This document shows, piece by piece, positions 26,382-35,800 of a DNA stretch of 64,000 bases. The DNA comes from Gallionella sp. (GTDB taxonomy: Bacteria > Pseudomonadota > Gammaproteobacteria > Burkholderiales > Gallionellaceae). The DNA is taken from the NCBI GenBank assembly GCA_023229845.1, contig JALNYK010000002.1, positions 124,001 to 188,000 on the forward strand. Direction: 5' to 3'. The position numbers and the translations under genes are program-made. The notes below the pieces were generated by a model, which was not told where the DNA came from, made no database searches, and saw only the letters and a list, made by a program, of their open reading frames with translations. Within the stretch, counting starts at the first letter, position 1. Every line of letters begins with the position of its first letter.

Positions 26382-26410
26382 TTGATGAAGCGCTTCGTTT
26401 CATGGATAAT
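26382..26410 (+). promoter_or_regulatory. Sigma-70 promoter of tRNA-Leu
   Basis: TTGATG (26382-26387), 17-bp spacer, GATAAT (26405-26410). The start would fall near 26417, about 20 bases before the mature tRNA. Confidence 0.7.
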
Positions 26411-26438
26411 TCGCCGCTCTTTGCAGCAACACCGCAAA

Positions 26439-26525
26439 GCCGGGGTGATGGAACTGGTAGACGTGCCGGACTCAAAATCCGGTGCCCGAGAGGGCGTGGG
26501 GGTTCGATTCCCCCCCCCGGCACCA
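26439..26525 (+). tRNA. tRNA-Leu (anticodon CAA)
   Basis: The acceptor arm GCCGGGG pairs with CCCCGGC before discriminator A and an encoded CCA. The anticodon stem CCGGA/TCCGG encloses loop CTCAAAA with anticodon CAA at 26473-26475. The T arm has GGGGGTTCGATTCCCCC. The long variable arm (GCCCGAGAGGGC region) is that of a class II leucine tRNA. It reads UUG codons. Confidence 0.97.
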
Positions 26526-26533
26526 ACAAAATG

Positions 26534-26561
26534 AAAGGCAGGATTATTCCCTGCCTTTTTT
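26534..26561 (+). terminator. Rho-independent terminator after tRNA-Leu
   Basis: AAAGGCAGG (26534-26542), a seven-base loop, CCTGCCTTT and a further T-run to 26561. It ends the tRNA transcript just before nudJ. Confidence 0.85.
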
Positions 26562-26599
26562 CTTTTCAGCCATTTTTCTTTTCGCTTGGGGATTTCTCC

Positions 26600-27046
26600 A
26601 TGATCTGGAAACCGAACGTCACCGTCGCCGCAGTCATCGAACGCGAGGGTAAATTCCTGCTGGTGGAAGAAGAGACCGCGCAGGGCCTGCGCTTCAATCA
26701 ACCCGCCGGACACTGGGAACCGAACGAAACGCTGGAACAAGGCGCGGCGCGCGAGGCGCTGGAAGAAACCGCTTACCATTTCACGCCGCAACACCTGACC
26801 GGCATCTACCGCTGGCATTCGGACAATGCAAACATCACTTATCTGCGCTTTGCCTTCTGCGGCGAAATCACCGGTCACGAGCCGGAGCGCGAACTGGACG
26901 AAGGCATCGTGCGTGCGGTGTGGATGACTATCGACGAAGTCCGCACCACGCAGGAACGCCATCGCAGCCCGCTGATCCTACGCTGCATCGAAGACTATCT
27001 GGCGGGCAAGCGTTACCCTCTGGAACTGATCACCCACTATGACTAA
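26600..27046 (+). CDS. nudJ: Nudix hydrolase, NudJ-like
   Basis: 148 residues from ATG 26600. The Nudix box GHWEPNETLEQGAAREALEET (about residues 37-57) is intact, including the REALEE core that binds Mg. E. coli NudJ (YmfB) hydrolyses nucleoside tri- and diphosphates and thiamin pyrophosphate precursors. The assignment is supported by the neighbour: as in E. coli, the gene lies directly before mnmA, here overlapping it by eight bases at its most upstream possible start. Confidence 0.88.
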   Translation: MIWKPNVTVAAVIEREGKFLLVEEETAQGLRFNQPAGHWEPNETLEQGAAREALEETAYHFTPQHLTGIYRWHSDNANITYLRFAFCGEITGHEPERELDEGIVRAVWMTIDEVRTTQERHRSPLILRCIEDYLAGKRYPLELITHYD

Positions 27047-28289
27047 CGAGCAAGCTCGTTTCCCTCTCCCCAACCCCGCTCCGCGCCCCACGGACGGGGC
27101 TGCATCCCCGTCCGGCTCCAGCGGCGGGAAGCACGCTTCCCGAAACCCCGTCTTCGCCCCGCAAGCGGGCGAGGGGGCAAACGTGCCGCTTCGCGGCGCA
27201 CAAAAAAAACTCCGCGTGGTCGTCGGCATGTCCGGCGGCGTCGATTCCTCGGTCACCGCGCTGTTGCTGAAGCAGCAAGGCTACGACGTGGTCGGCCTGT
27301 TCATGAAGAACTGGGAAGACGATGACGACAGCGAATACTGCTCGTCGCGCCAGGACCTGATCGACGCGGTGTCGGTCGCCGACACCATCGGCATTCCCAT
27401 CGAAGCGGTGAACTTCGCGAAGGAATACAAGGACCGCGTATTCAGCTATTTCCTGCGCGAATACGAAGCCGGGCGCACACCCAATCCGGACATCCTGTGC
27501 AACTCCGAGATCAAGTTCAAGGCCTTCCTCGACCACGCGATCCAGCTTGGCGCGGACTGCATCGCGACAGGTCATTATGCGCAGGTGCGCGAGGTGGAGG
27601 GCCTGTTCCAGTTGCTGAAGGCGGCGGACGCCAGCAAGGACCAGAGCTATTTCCTGCATCGGTTGAACCAGGCGCAGTTGTCCAAGGCGATGTTCCCGCT
27701 GGGCAAGATGTTGAAGTCCGAGGTGCGCGCCATCGCCGAGCAACATGGTCTATCGAACTACGCGAAGAAAGATAGCACCGGCATCTGTTTCATCGGCGAA
27801 CGCCCGTTCCGCGAATTCCTCAACCGCTACCTGCCGACCCAGCCGGGCGACATGGTCACGCCCGAAGGAAAAATTATGGGACAGCACATGGGGCTGTCCT
27901 TCTATACCTACGGCCAGCGCCAAGGACTGGGCATAGGCGGCGGCAAGGATTCGTCGGGCGAACCGTGGTTCGTCGCGGGCAAGGACATGGCGCACAACCG
28001 CCTAATCGTGGTGCAGGGCCATGACCACCCCATGCTGCTGAACCCGCAACTGGATGCGCTGGACATGCACTGGATAGCCGGGCATGCGCCCGACCTGTCG
28101 AGCCCCTATGCGGCCAAGACGCGCTACCGCCAGCAGGATGCGGCGTGCCGTGTCGCATCGACAGATGCCGACCGGGTTCATTTCACGTTCGACGAAGCGC
28201 AATGGGCGGTCACGCCGGGCCAATCGGTCGTCGTGTACGACGGCGAAGTATGTCTGGGCGGCGCGATCATCGAACAAGGACAGAACTGA
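27039..28289 (+). CDS. mnmA: tRNA-specific 2-thiouridylase MnmA
   Basis: Up to 416 residues from ATG 27039, which overlaps the nudJ stop. MnmA transfers sulfur to C2 of U34 in Lys, Glu and Gln tRNAs. The PP-loop VVVGMSGGVDSSV, FMKNWEDDDDSEYCSS, the nucleophilic Cys in PNPDILCNSEIKF and the second catalytic Cys in DSTGICFIGERPF are all intact. The conserved protein begins only at about residue 56; the preceding stretch is translated repeat DNA (27059-27180). A GTG at 27183 would give 368 residues, exactly the usual size, with a G-rich site five bases upstream, so the true start is uncertain. Confidence 0.95.
   Translation: MTNEQARFPLPNPAPRPTDGAASPSGSSGGKHASRNPVFAPQAGEGANVPLRGAQKKLRVVVGMSGGVDSSVTALLLKQQGYDVVGLFMKNWEDDDDSEYCSSRQDLIDAVSVADTIGIPIEAVNFAKEYKDRVFSYFLREYEAGRTPNPDILCNSEIKFKAFLDHAIQLGADCIATGHYAQVREVEGLFQLLKAADASKDQSYFLHRLNQAQLSKAMFPLGKMLKSEVRAIAEQHGLSNYAKKDSTGICFIGERPFREFLNRYLPTQPGDMVTPEGKIMGQHMGLSFYTYGQRQGLGIGGGKDSSGEPWFVAGKDMAHNRLIVVQGHDHPMLLNPQLDALDMHWIAGHAPDLSSPYAAKTRYRQQDAACRVASTDADRVHFTFDEAQWAVTPGQSVVVYDGEVCLGGAIIEQGQN
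27059..27180. repeat. Palindrome-rich repeat element in the mnmA 5' region
   Basis: Roughly 120 bp bounded by TTTCCCTCTCCCC on the left and GCGGGCGAGGGGGCAAA on the right, with internal hairpins GGACGGGG/CCCCGTCC and CGGGAAG/CTTCCCG. This composition is typical of intergenic repeat elements; the tail resembles the CCTTCCCCCGC repeat at 63961. It lies in frame with mnmA and has no stop codon. Confidence 0.7.
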
Positions 28290-28316
28290 TTCGCGTAAAA
28301 TGCGCACCTGTTATTC

Positions 28317-28371
28317 GTAGGTCGGGCTTTAGCCCGACTTGAAAATGATGTCGGACTAAAGTCCGACCTAC
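28317..28371. repeat. GTAGGTCGG-type palindromic repeat upstream of purB
   Basis: GTAGGTCGGGCTTTAGCCCG is followed by its inverted relative ending GTCCGACCTAC; the whole unit is a 55-bp near-palindrome. A -10-like TAAAAT at 28296-28301 would place this hairpin in the purB 5' untranslated region. Confidence 0.85.
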
Positions 28372-28394
28372 AACTTCCGATTCAAGGCCCGATC

Positions 28395-29759
28395 ATGAAC
28401 ACTCTCACCGCCCTCTCCCCTCTCGACGGACGCTACGCAGGCAAGGTCGATTCCCTGCGCGGCTATTTCAGCGAATTCGGCCTGATCCGCTTCCGCGTGC
28501 TGATCGAGATCGAATGGCTGAAGGCGCTGAGCGCGCAGGCCGACATCCCCGAGATCGCGCCGTTCTCCGCCGCGACCGTGGCACAGCTGGATGCGCTCAA
28601 CGCGAATTTCAGCGAGGCCGATGCCACCGCGATCAAGGCTATCGAGAAGACCACCAACCACGATGTGAAGGCGGTGGAATACTGGCTGCGCGAGAAGCTG
28701 GGTTCCAACCCGGAGACCGCGGGCGTGCTGGAGTTCATCCACTTCGCCTGCACCTCGGAAGACATCAATAACCTCAGTCACGCGCTGATGCTCAAAGGCG
28801 CACGCGAAGCGGCGATGCTGCCTGCGCTGCAAGGCCTGATCGCACGCATGAAGGAACTCGCACACCAGCTCGCCGACATGCCGATGCTGTGCCGCACCCA
28901 CGGCCAGACCGCGACGCCCAGCACGCTGGGCAAGGAGATGGCGAACGTGGTGTACCGTTTGCAGCGCGCCGAACAGCGCCTCGCGGGCGTAGAAATCCTG
29001 GGCAAGATCAACGGCGCGGTGGGCAACTACAACGCGCACCTGTCGGCCTATCCAGAGGTGGATTGGGAGTCGTTCGCTAAAAAATTCGTCGAAGCTCGCG
29101 GCATCACCTTCAATCCCTACACCATCCAGATCGAGCCACACGATTACATGGCCGAGCTGTACGACGCATTCGCGCGCATCAACACCATCCTGATCGACCT
29201 CGACCGCGACGTGTGGGGCTACATCTCCATGGGCTTCTTCAAGCAGAAGGTCGTCAAGGGCGAAGTCGGCTCCTCGACCATGCCGCACAAGGTCAATCCG
29301 ATCGACTTCGAGAACTCGGAAGGCAACCTCGGCATGGCCAACGCGATGCTGCGCCACCTGTCCGAGAAGCTGCCGATCTCGCGCTGGCAGCGCGACCTGA
29401 CCGACTCCACCGTGCTGCGCAACATGGGCGTGGCGCTGGGCTATACCCTGCTCGGCTACGAGTCGCTGCTGAAGGGGCTGAACAAGCTGGAAGCCAACCC
29501 GCAGCGCGTGGCGGACGACCTGAACAACAGCTGGGAAGTGCTGGCCGAACCGATCCAGACCGTAATGCGCCGCTATAACATCGAGAACGCCTATGACAAG
29601 CTGAAGGACCTGACGCGCGGCAAGGGCGGCATCAACAAAGAGAGCCTCGCCGTTTTCATCGCGACGCTGGACATCCCGGAAGCCGAGAAGCAGCGATTGT
29701 TGCAACTCTCGCCGGCCACCTACACCGGCAAGGCGGCGGAACTGGCGAAGCGTATCTAG
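28395..29759 (+). CDS. purB: Adenylosuccinate lyase
   Basis: 454-residue enzyme of the fumarase/aspartase superfamily that cleaves SAICAR and adenylosuccinate in purine synthesis. Visible signatures are TSEDINNLSHALML (about 118-131), RTHGQTATPSTLGKEMANV (catalytic His, about 168) and the family loop GSSTMPHKVNPIDFENSEGN (about 293-312) with the catalytic Ser. The size and order match the proteobacterial PurB type. It is a single-gene unit ended by a strong terminator. Confidence 0.98.
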   Translation: MNTLTALSPLDGRYAGKVDSLRGYFSEFGLIRFRVLIEIEWLKALSAQADIPEIAPFSAATVAQLDALNANFSEADATAIKAIEKTTNHDVKAVEYWLREKLGSNPETAGVLEFIHFACTSEDINNLSHALMLKGAREAAMLPALQGLIARMKELAHQLADMPMLCRTHGQTATPSTLGKEMANVVYRLQRAEQRLAGVEILGKINGAVGNYNAHLSAYPEVDWESFAKKFVEARGITFNPYTIQIEPHDYMAELYDAFARINTILIDLDRDVWGYISMGFFKQKVVKGEVGSSTMPHKVNPIDFENSEGNLGMANAMLRHLSEKLPISRWQRDLTDSTVLRNMGVALGYTLLGYESLLKGLNKLEANPQRVADDLNNSWEVLAEPIQTVMRRYNIENAYDKLKDLTRGKGGINKESLAVFIATLDIPEAEKQRLLQLSPATYTGKAAELAKRI

Positions 29760-29776
29760 TTCATTATCGCCCCCGG

Positions 29777-29814
29777 AAACAAACAAGCCCGCAATTGCGG
29801 GCTTGTTTGTTTTC
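29777..29814. terminator. Bidirectional terminator after purB
   Basis: A palindrome centred on AATT (29793-29796): AACAAGCCCGC on the left, GCGGGCTTGTT on the right, with A-runs and T-runs outside. It serves purB and, 16 bases past its stop, the large minus-strand gene. Confidence 0.9.
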
Positions 29815-29829
29815 AACACCCAGACATCA

Positions 29830-32800
29830 CTAGGGAATCGCGGCCCCCTTCTGGAACGCCGCCGCCCCGCTGACCACGGACGCGCCATTAGTAAATCCGT
29901 AGATCATCGCCGCACCTGCACCGGCCGCGCCGGTGAAGGCGCCGCCGATGTCGGCCTGCGTCGTGCCGGAACAGCCCGCGCCCGTGCAGCTTGCCGACAG
30001 CGCTCCCCCTCCGACGACAAAAGTATTGGCGCTGAACATCGATCGCTGCTGGATCGGGATGGCTGTGCCGCTCGCCGTCAGCGTCATCGAGTTGATGCCG
30101 ACATTCACGCCAACATCGACCGTTTGCGCAGTGAAGTTCGCCACCAGCGTCGCGCTGTTCAGCGTACCGATGGCACCCAGATTGTCGGTCGGCGCGGTTC
30201 CGCCCCCCAGAACATAGTTATAGACGCCGCTGACCGGCAACGCAACCGGCGCGGTCATCGTCGGCGTGGCGATCCAGTGCAGGGAGGCAGACCCGAGCGC
30301 AGTCGGCGTCACCGCGCCGGTGGCGCGATCAGTGACATCGACCGAACCGCCCACCCAGCGTCCCCAGCTGATGCCGGTGGTCGGATCGGTCCCCAACCCC
30401 GTCTGGGTTGCAGTTCCAATCGACAACCTCGAGGAGCCCGTATCGGTCATGCCGTTGGCGTTGAATCCGGTGTCGAAGGCCGTCACTCCTCCCGCCACCT
30501 CGGTCACCCGCGTAGCGTTGTTGTAAGCGCCATCCACCATTCCGCTGCTGGTGACGCTGACAGAGTTGAAACCGGACATCCCCACCAGGCGGTAGGCCGT
30601 GGCGGTATCCGCCGGGGCGGAGGCCACCAGCGCCACCGTGCCGTTCACCATTTCAAGCGGCGCAGTGTTCGACGTGCCGTTGCCCGCCCCGAATGCGCCG
30701 GATGCCTGGATCGTACCGCTGGCCAGCTGCCAGATACCGGTCAGCTCGTTGGCTGTGGGGCCGTAGAAATGACCGCTGGTCGAACCCAGCGTGCCCGCCG
30801 CCACATTGACCGGGCTGGCGGTCAGTCCCGCAGGAGCCGCACCCGCGGTCACGGCGCCGCTGAAGGCATTGGTCGCAATGGTGGCGGCCAGCGACAGGTC
30901 GTTGAAATAGCCCACCGCTCCGCCTGTGGTTCGATCCACCACCTGGATGCCGGTTGCCGTGCCGCTCAATGCTCCGGTGGTGAAGTTGGCGAACAGGCTG
31001 ACACCACCCAGCAGGGTATATGGCGTATTGGTCGCGCTGTTCTGCGCTCCGCCGACCATTGCTCCGTAGTAATAGCCGTTCACCGCGAAGTTGCTGACGG
31101 GCATCGAGGTCGAGGGCGTCATCAGCATGCCTCCGGCGAATTCGCCGCTGGAGAAGGGACCGGTCGCAGTGGCGGGCGCCAGTCCGGCTGGCGTCGGGAG
31201 CAGGCGCCATTCGCCGAAATTGGAATATTTTGCGCTGTAACTCGAACCGTAAGTGTCCATCGAGAACGTTTCGCCCGATGCCGCCATGCCGAAATAGGCG
31301 CCCGTCTTGGATTGATCGGCCGTCAAACTGGCCACCGATGCGGTGATCCCGCCGGACAAGGCGGCAGCGAGCGGCTGCCCATTGGCCAGCGTCAAGCTCA
31401 GCGCAGTCGCAGGCTGAACGGCCAGGGTGGCATTCGGGTCGCCGGCCGGAAAGGCGACGCTGACCGTACCTCCCGTCACGACCGGGCCGGTCACCGTCAC
31501 CGACGGCGCCCGCACCGCCACCATGTCGGCCGAGGTAAAGCTGCTGGGAACGGTCGGCATCGCCATCGACGCGCTCAGCTGGTACTGGAACAACGCCCCG
31601 TCCAGTCCGCTGCCGGTGAGTTGCCCGCTGAGAGAGCCGGTTCCGGTCGTCGCGCCGGGCGTCGCGGCATCCATCGTCACGCTCAGTACGTTCGCCACTC
31701 CGGTTCCGGTAGTCGCCCAGAATGCGTTCTTGCTGTAGTTGGACCAGCTCAACGGTACGCCGGCAGCGGTAGCGGACCAGTTATGTCCGTTGACGCCGGT
31801 CAGTCCCAGCGCAATATCCACCGTCTGGTTGGTGAAGTTGACCGTCAGGCTGGCGCTGGACAAAGCGCCGGCCTGACCGTACTGGTTGGTCGGCGCGGTG
31901 CCGCCGTCGAGTGCGTAACTCATGCTGCCCAGCAACACCTCGGGCAGGTAGATCGGATCCAGCCCCGGCCCTTGAATCCAGTGGAACTGTCCACCGAACG
32001 GAGTGGTATAGCTATAGGCGCGCGTCCCCTCGTCCCAGGCGCCGAACTGGATGCCGGTCGCCGCATCGGCCGCCGCCTGTCCGGCGCAGGTGACGCAGTT
32101 GATCGTGGTCGTGCTGGTGTTGCCGGCTCCGGCGTTATAGCCAAAGGAGGTCAGCACCCCGCCGGTGGTCGTTGCGGTGTCGACGGTTTGCTGCCATATG
32201 CCGTACGATCCCGCCTCCGCCACGACAAACTTGCCGGTTGCGGGCGTCGCCCCATTCGCCACCGTTGCGTTCCCCGCCACGCCATTGCGCGTCAACGCTG
32301 CGACCCCTGTTAGGTTGGCAGTCGTCGCTCCGCCGGCCTGCGGCCATTCCTGAATCTGGTATTCGACGATCGCACCGGCGTAGTTCTGCCCGGTAAACGC
32401 ACCGGACAGGTAGCCGTAGGTGCTGACCGACGCATTGCTGCTGGTCACCGTCAGATTGCCGCCAAATCCGGCGCTGGCGCCATTGAATGCACCGATCCCC
32501 ATGGGAAAGGCCGAACCCGCATTCCAGGTAGTCGCTCCCAGCGACACCGACAATGCCGCCGTCACGGTCTGGGCGGTGAAGTCCGCCGTCAGCGACAGCG
32601 AATTCAGCGTTCCCGCCGCACCCGAACTATCCTTGGGCGCAGGCGCACCGTTCAATGCATAGCTGAACACCCCCACCGCAGTCCCGCCCGTCGCGGCGGA
32701 GAGCGTGGTCGGCGTATCCAGGTAGCCTTCGGGAGCGAAAGCCCAACTTTCCGGGCCATACCCATAGTTCTTGCCCGGACCGAAGGCGATGCTCGCGGAT

Positions 32801-35800
32801 GTCTGGGAAAGCGTCGGCACATCGGCCCAGCGCCCGAACTGGATGCCGGTCGTCGCGAACGAAGCAGCGTTGCCGTTCACCGCACCGGTCGCCCCCGGCA
32901 AGGTCACGGCATAGCTGCCGCAGCCGGTACACCCCTCGCTCCAGCCGAACGAAGGCGTCGCGGCCGTCGGCGCGACATTCGCAGCGGCAGTCATGCCATT
33001 GCCGCCGAATGACATCGAGGCATAGCCGGAACCGGTGGACAGTTCGAACGAAACGTCGGTCTGCGCGAAAGGCTGAGCCTGAACTGCGGCCGGCGTGGTC
33101 GCCGCGGAGAACGCCACCATACCCTGAATCAGATCGGTCGCACCTGTCGTGGCACCCGGCGCCGCTCCGGTCCACAGGGTGTAGTTCAGGCCGACACTCG
33201 CCGCCGCATCGCCGGCAAAGCCGCCGCCGACGTTGGCAAAATAGGTTCCGGCGCAGCCGGTGCAAGTCGCCGTCACTTGCGTGCCGGTGCTGAAGAACGA
33301 TTGATTGATCGCCATGCCGGCGGCGACAACATCCAGCGTCTTGCCGGCGATGGTCAGGTTCAGTGCGGCATCGACCAACTGGCTGGTGAAGTTCGCCGTC
33401 AGGGTCGCGCTGTTCAGCACACCGGCGGTGCCCAATGCATCCGTCGGGCTGGTTGCCGCCACCTTGTTATAAGTGGCGACGCCGCCCAACGTCTGCACGT
33501 AACCGGCCGGCGGCGCCAGCAGGATCGCCCAGTGCTCGCTGGTCGCACCCAGATTGCGGGTAAACGTCGGAATCGGAGGAATGCCGACGACGTTATCCGA
33601 CACCGTGATCGTGCCGCCCACCCAGCGTCCGGCATAGATGCTGTTGTCCGCCATCTTGAAGGCTTCCATTGCGGTGCCGCCGGTGCGCTTGACGTTGGCG
33701 TCGACTACCACGACCTGCGGGGTCGCCGTCGAAGCGGCCGTTTCCTCGTACCAGGCATGGCGGCTTTCCACCAAGTTGCCCGCGCCGTCCAGCACGAAGC
33801 TGGTGTTGGCCGCGCCAACGCTGGTAAACCCTGCGCCCGGACCATAACCTTCGATGTAGCCGCTGCCGCCGACCGTATCCGGCTGCACAGTGCTCATGAT
33901 GCCGATGAAACGATCGGTAGTGACTACAGCAGGATTGTTATAGGCGGCGATCGGGGCATTGGCAACGATGGTCGCAGAATTCGTCTGGACGAGGCTCGCG
34001 GCGGATGGCGCGGGACTGATTACTGCCGGGTCCGTTTGCGCGTATGCCGCCGCCGCGCTGCTCGCCGCCGTCTGGGCCGCAACGGCTTCGGTGCTGGCAG
34101 TCGCCGCATCGAGCGCGGCATTGGCGGCCGCAAGGCTTGCGGCGTCCACGGCGGTCTGGGCGGCTGCCGCCGCCGCTTGGGCGGAGGCCAACTGGCTCGC
34201 CGCCGAAGTCTGGGCAGTCTGGGCAAGCGCCAATTGCTGTTCGGCAATGGCTTGCTGCTGTTGCGCGATCAGCAATTGCGCCTGGGCGTTAGCAAGATCG
34301 CCAGCCGCCTGGAATATCACCGCTTCGTCCGCCGCAAGCTGGGCGTTGGCGGCGGCCGACTGCGCATTGGTCACGGCGGTCTGGGCGGCGGTCACCAGTG
34401 TCGGCGTCGCAGACTGCACGGCGGCAATCGCGTCATTCTGCGTGCTTGCAGTGGTCAAGCCGGTATTTGCCGTAGTCAGGTTGGCATTCGCGCTGGTCAA
34501 GGCGGTGGCAGCCGCAGTTTGCGCCGCGGTCAGTGCTGTGTTTTGCGCGGTCACCGTTCCTGCCGCAGTCTGCACGTCCGTATTGGCGGTCTGCAATGCG
34601 GTGCTGGCGGTCTGCACGGCGGTGTTGGCCGAACCCGCGGTGCTGTCCGCAAAAGTGCCATTGGCAGTGAGTGCGGTTTGCGCCGCATTCGCCTGTGCTA
34701 TTGCGGCTGTCGTCGCCGTCTGGATGGAAGCCGCATTGGCGGCGGCGGTCACCGCATCGGCCAGCGTCAATGCCGATGCGCTCGTCACCGCGGCATCGGC
34801 GCCGGCGACGTCGGTCGTGGCGACAGAGATGGCCGCAGTTGCCGGAGTAATCGGCACTTGCGGGATAACGACGAGTTGATTGTTGGCCGTTTGCACCGCC
34901 GCGGCCGCTGTCGCCGCAGCCTGCGCGGCCGTCGCGGCCGCAGTGGCCGCAGCCTGCGCCTGGGTTGCCACCAGGCTCTGGGTGATCGGAACAGTCTGCC
35001 CGGTTCTGGTCGTAGCGGTGTTTGTGGTTAAGTTAAGCGTCGTCCCTGCCGCATCAGGCTGTGTCGTAATCGTTGTTGATGGTGTTGTTGCGGGAAGCTG
35101 AATTACTTCTGTTGCTGGAGTTGCAGCAGACACCGCCGGGGTGGTAGCGGAGGGAATGCCTCCGGTGCTGGGTGGCGCAGCATCCACGACGGATGTTTCA
35201 CGGATAGGTGCGATTTCTTGCGGGGCTGTCGCAGCAGTGCTTTCCTGTGTCGCCGCACCGGCTGCCCCGCCCTCTGCTGTCGATTGCGAAGTACTGTCGG
35301 CGCCTCCCTGCCCGTTGTCGGCAGCCTTGTTCGACTCGCCACTCTGTCCATTCTCGCCGGATGATCCTTGTTTCTTCTTGGTGTCGTCCTTCTTGGTGTC
35401 GTCCTGCTTGGTGTCGTCCTGCTTGGTATCGCCCTGCTTGGTATCGCCCTGCTTCTCGCCGTTCGCGCCTTTGTCGCCGTTCTGACCAGCCGGCTCATCG
35501 TTTCCCGCGCCCGGAAAGAGATTGACGTCAAGCGGTTTTACCACGGGAAGCTGGTTCATCCCGTAGGAGACGACCATGCCCTGCCCGGGCTGGAGCAAGG
35601 TCTTCCCCTTGTCCGTGCCCATTTCGATTGCGCCCTTGTTGACGACCGCGGCGGCGAATCCCCCCCCCATAATCGGAGATGGAGCATCTGTTTGTGCCAT
35701 GAGCATGTCCGCCGCAGCCACTTTGACCGGCGCGGCCTCGACATATACGGCCTCATAGTCCGTACCGCGAATCCCGATGGTCGCAGCAGGCGTGGTTACA

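Noticed and set aside
29803..32313. 836-codon open frame on the plus strand opposite the giant FecR gene
   Set aside because: It is a GC-driven antisense shadow: Arg/Gly/His-rich low-complexity translation, no family motif and no ribosome site. The minus-strand reading has a signal peptide, a recognisable domain and repeats.
35380..35470. CRISPR-like short tandem repeats
   Set aside because: The periodic sequence encodes the KQGDT/KQDDT amino-acid repeat of the FecR protein; there are no unique spacers.
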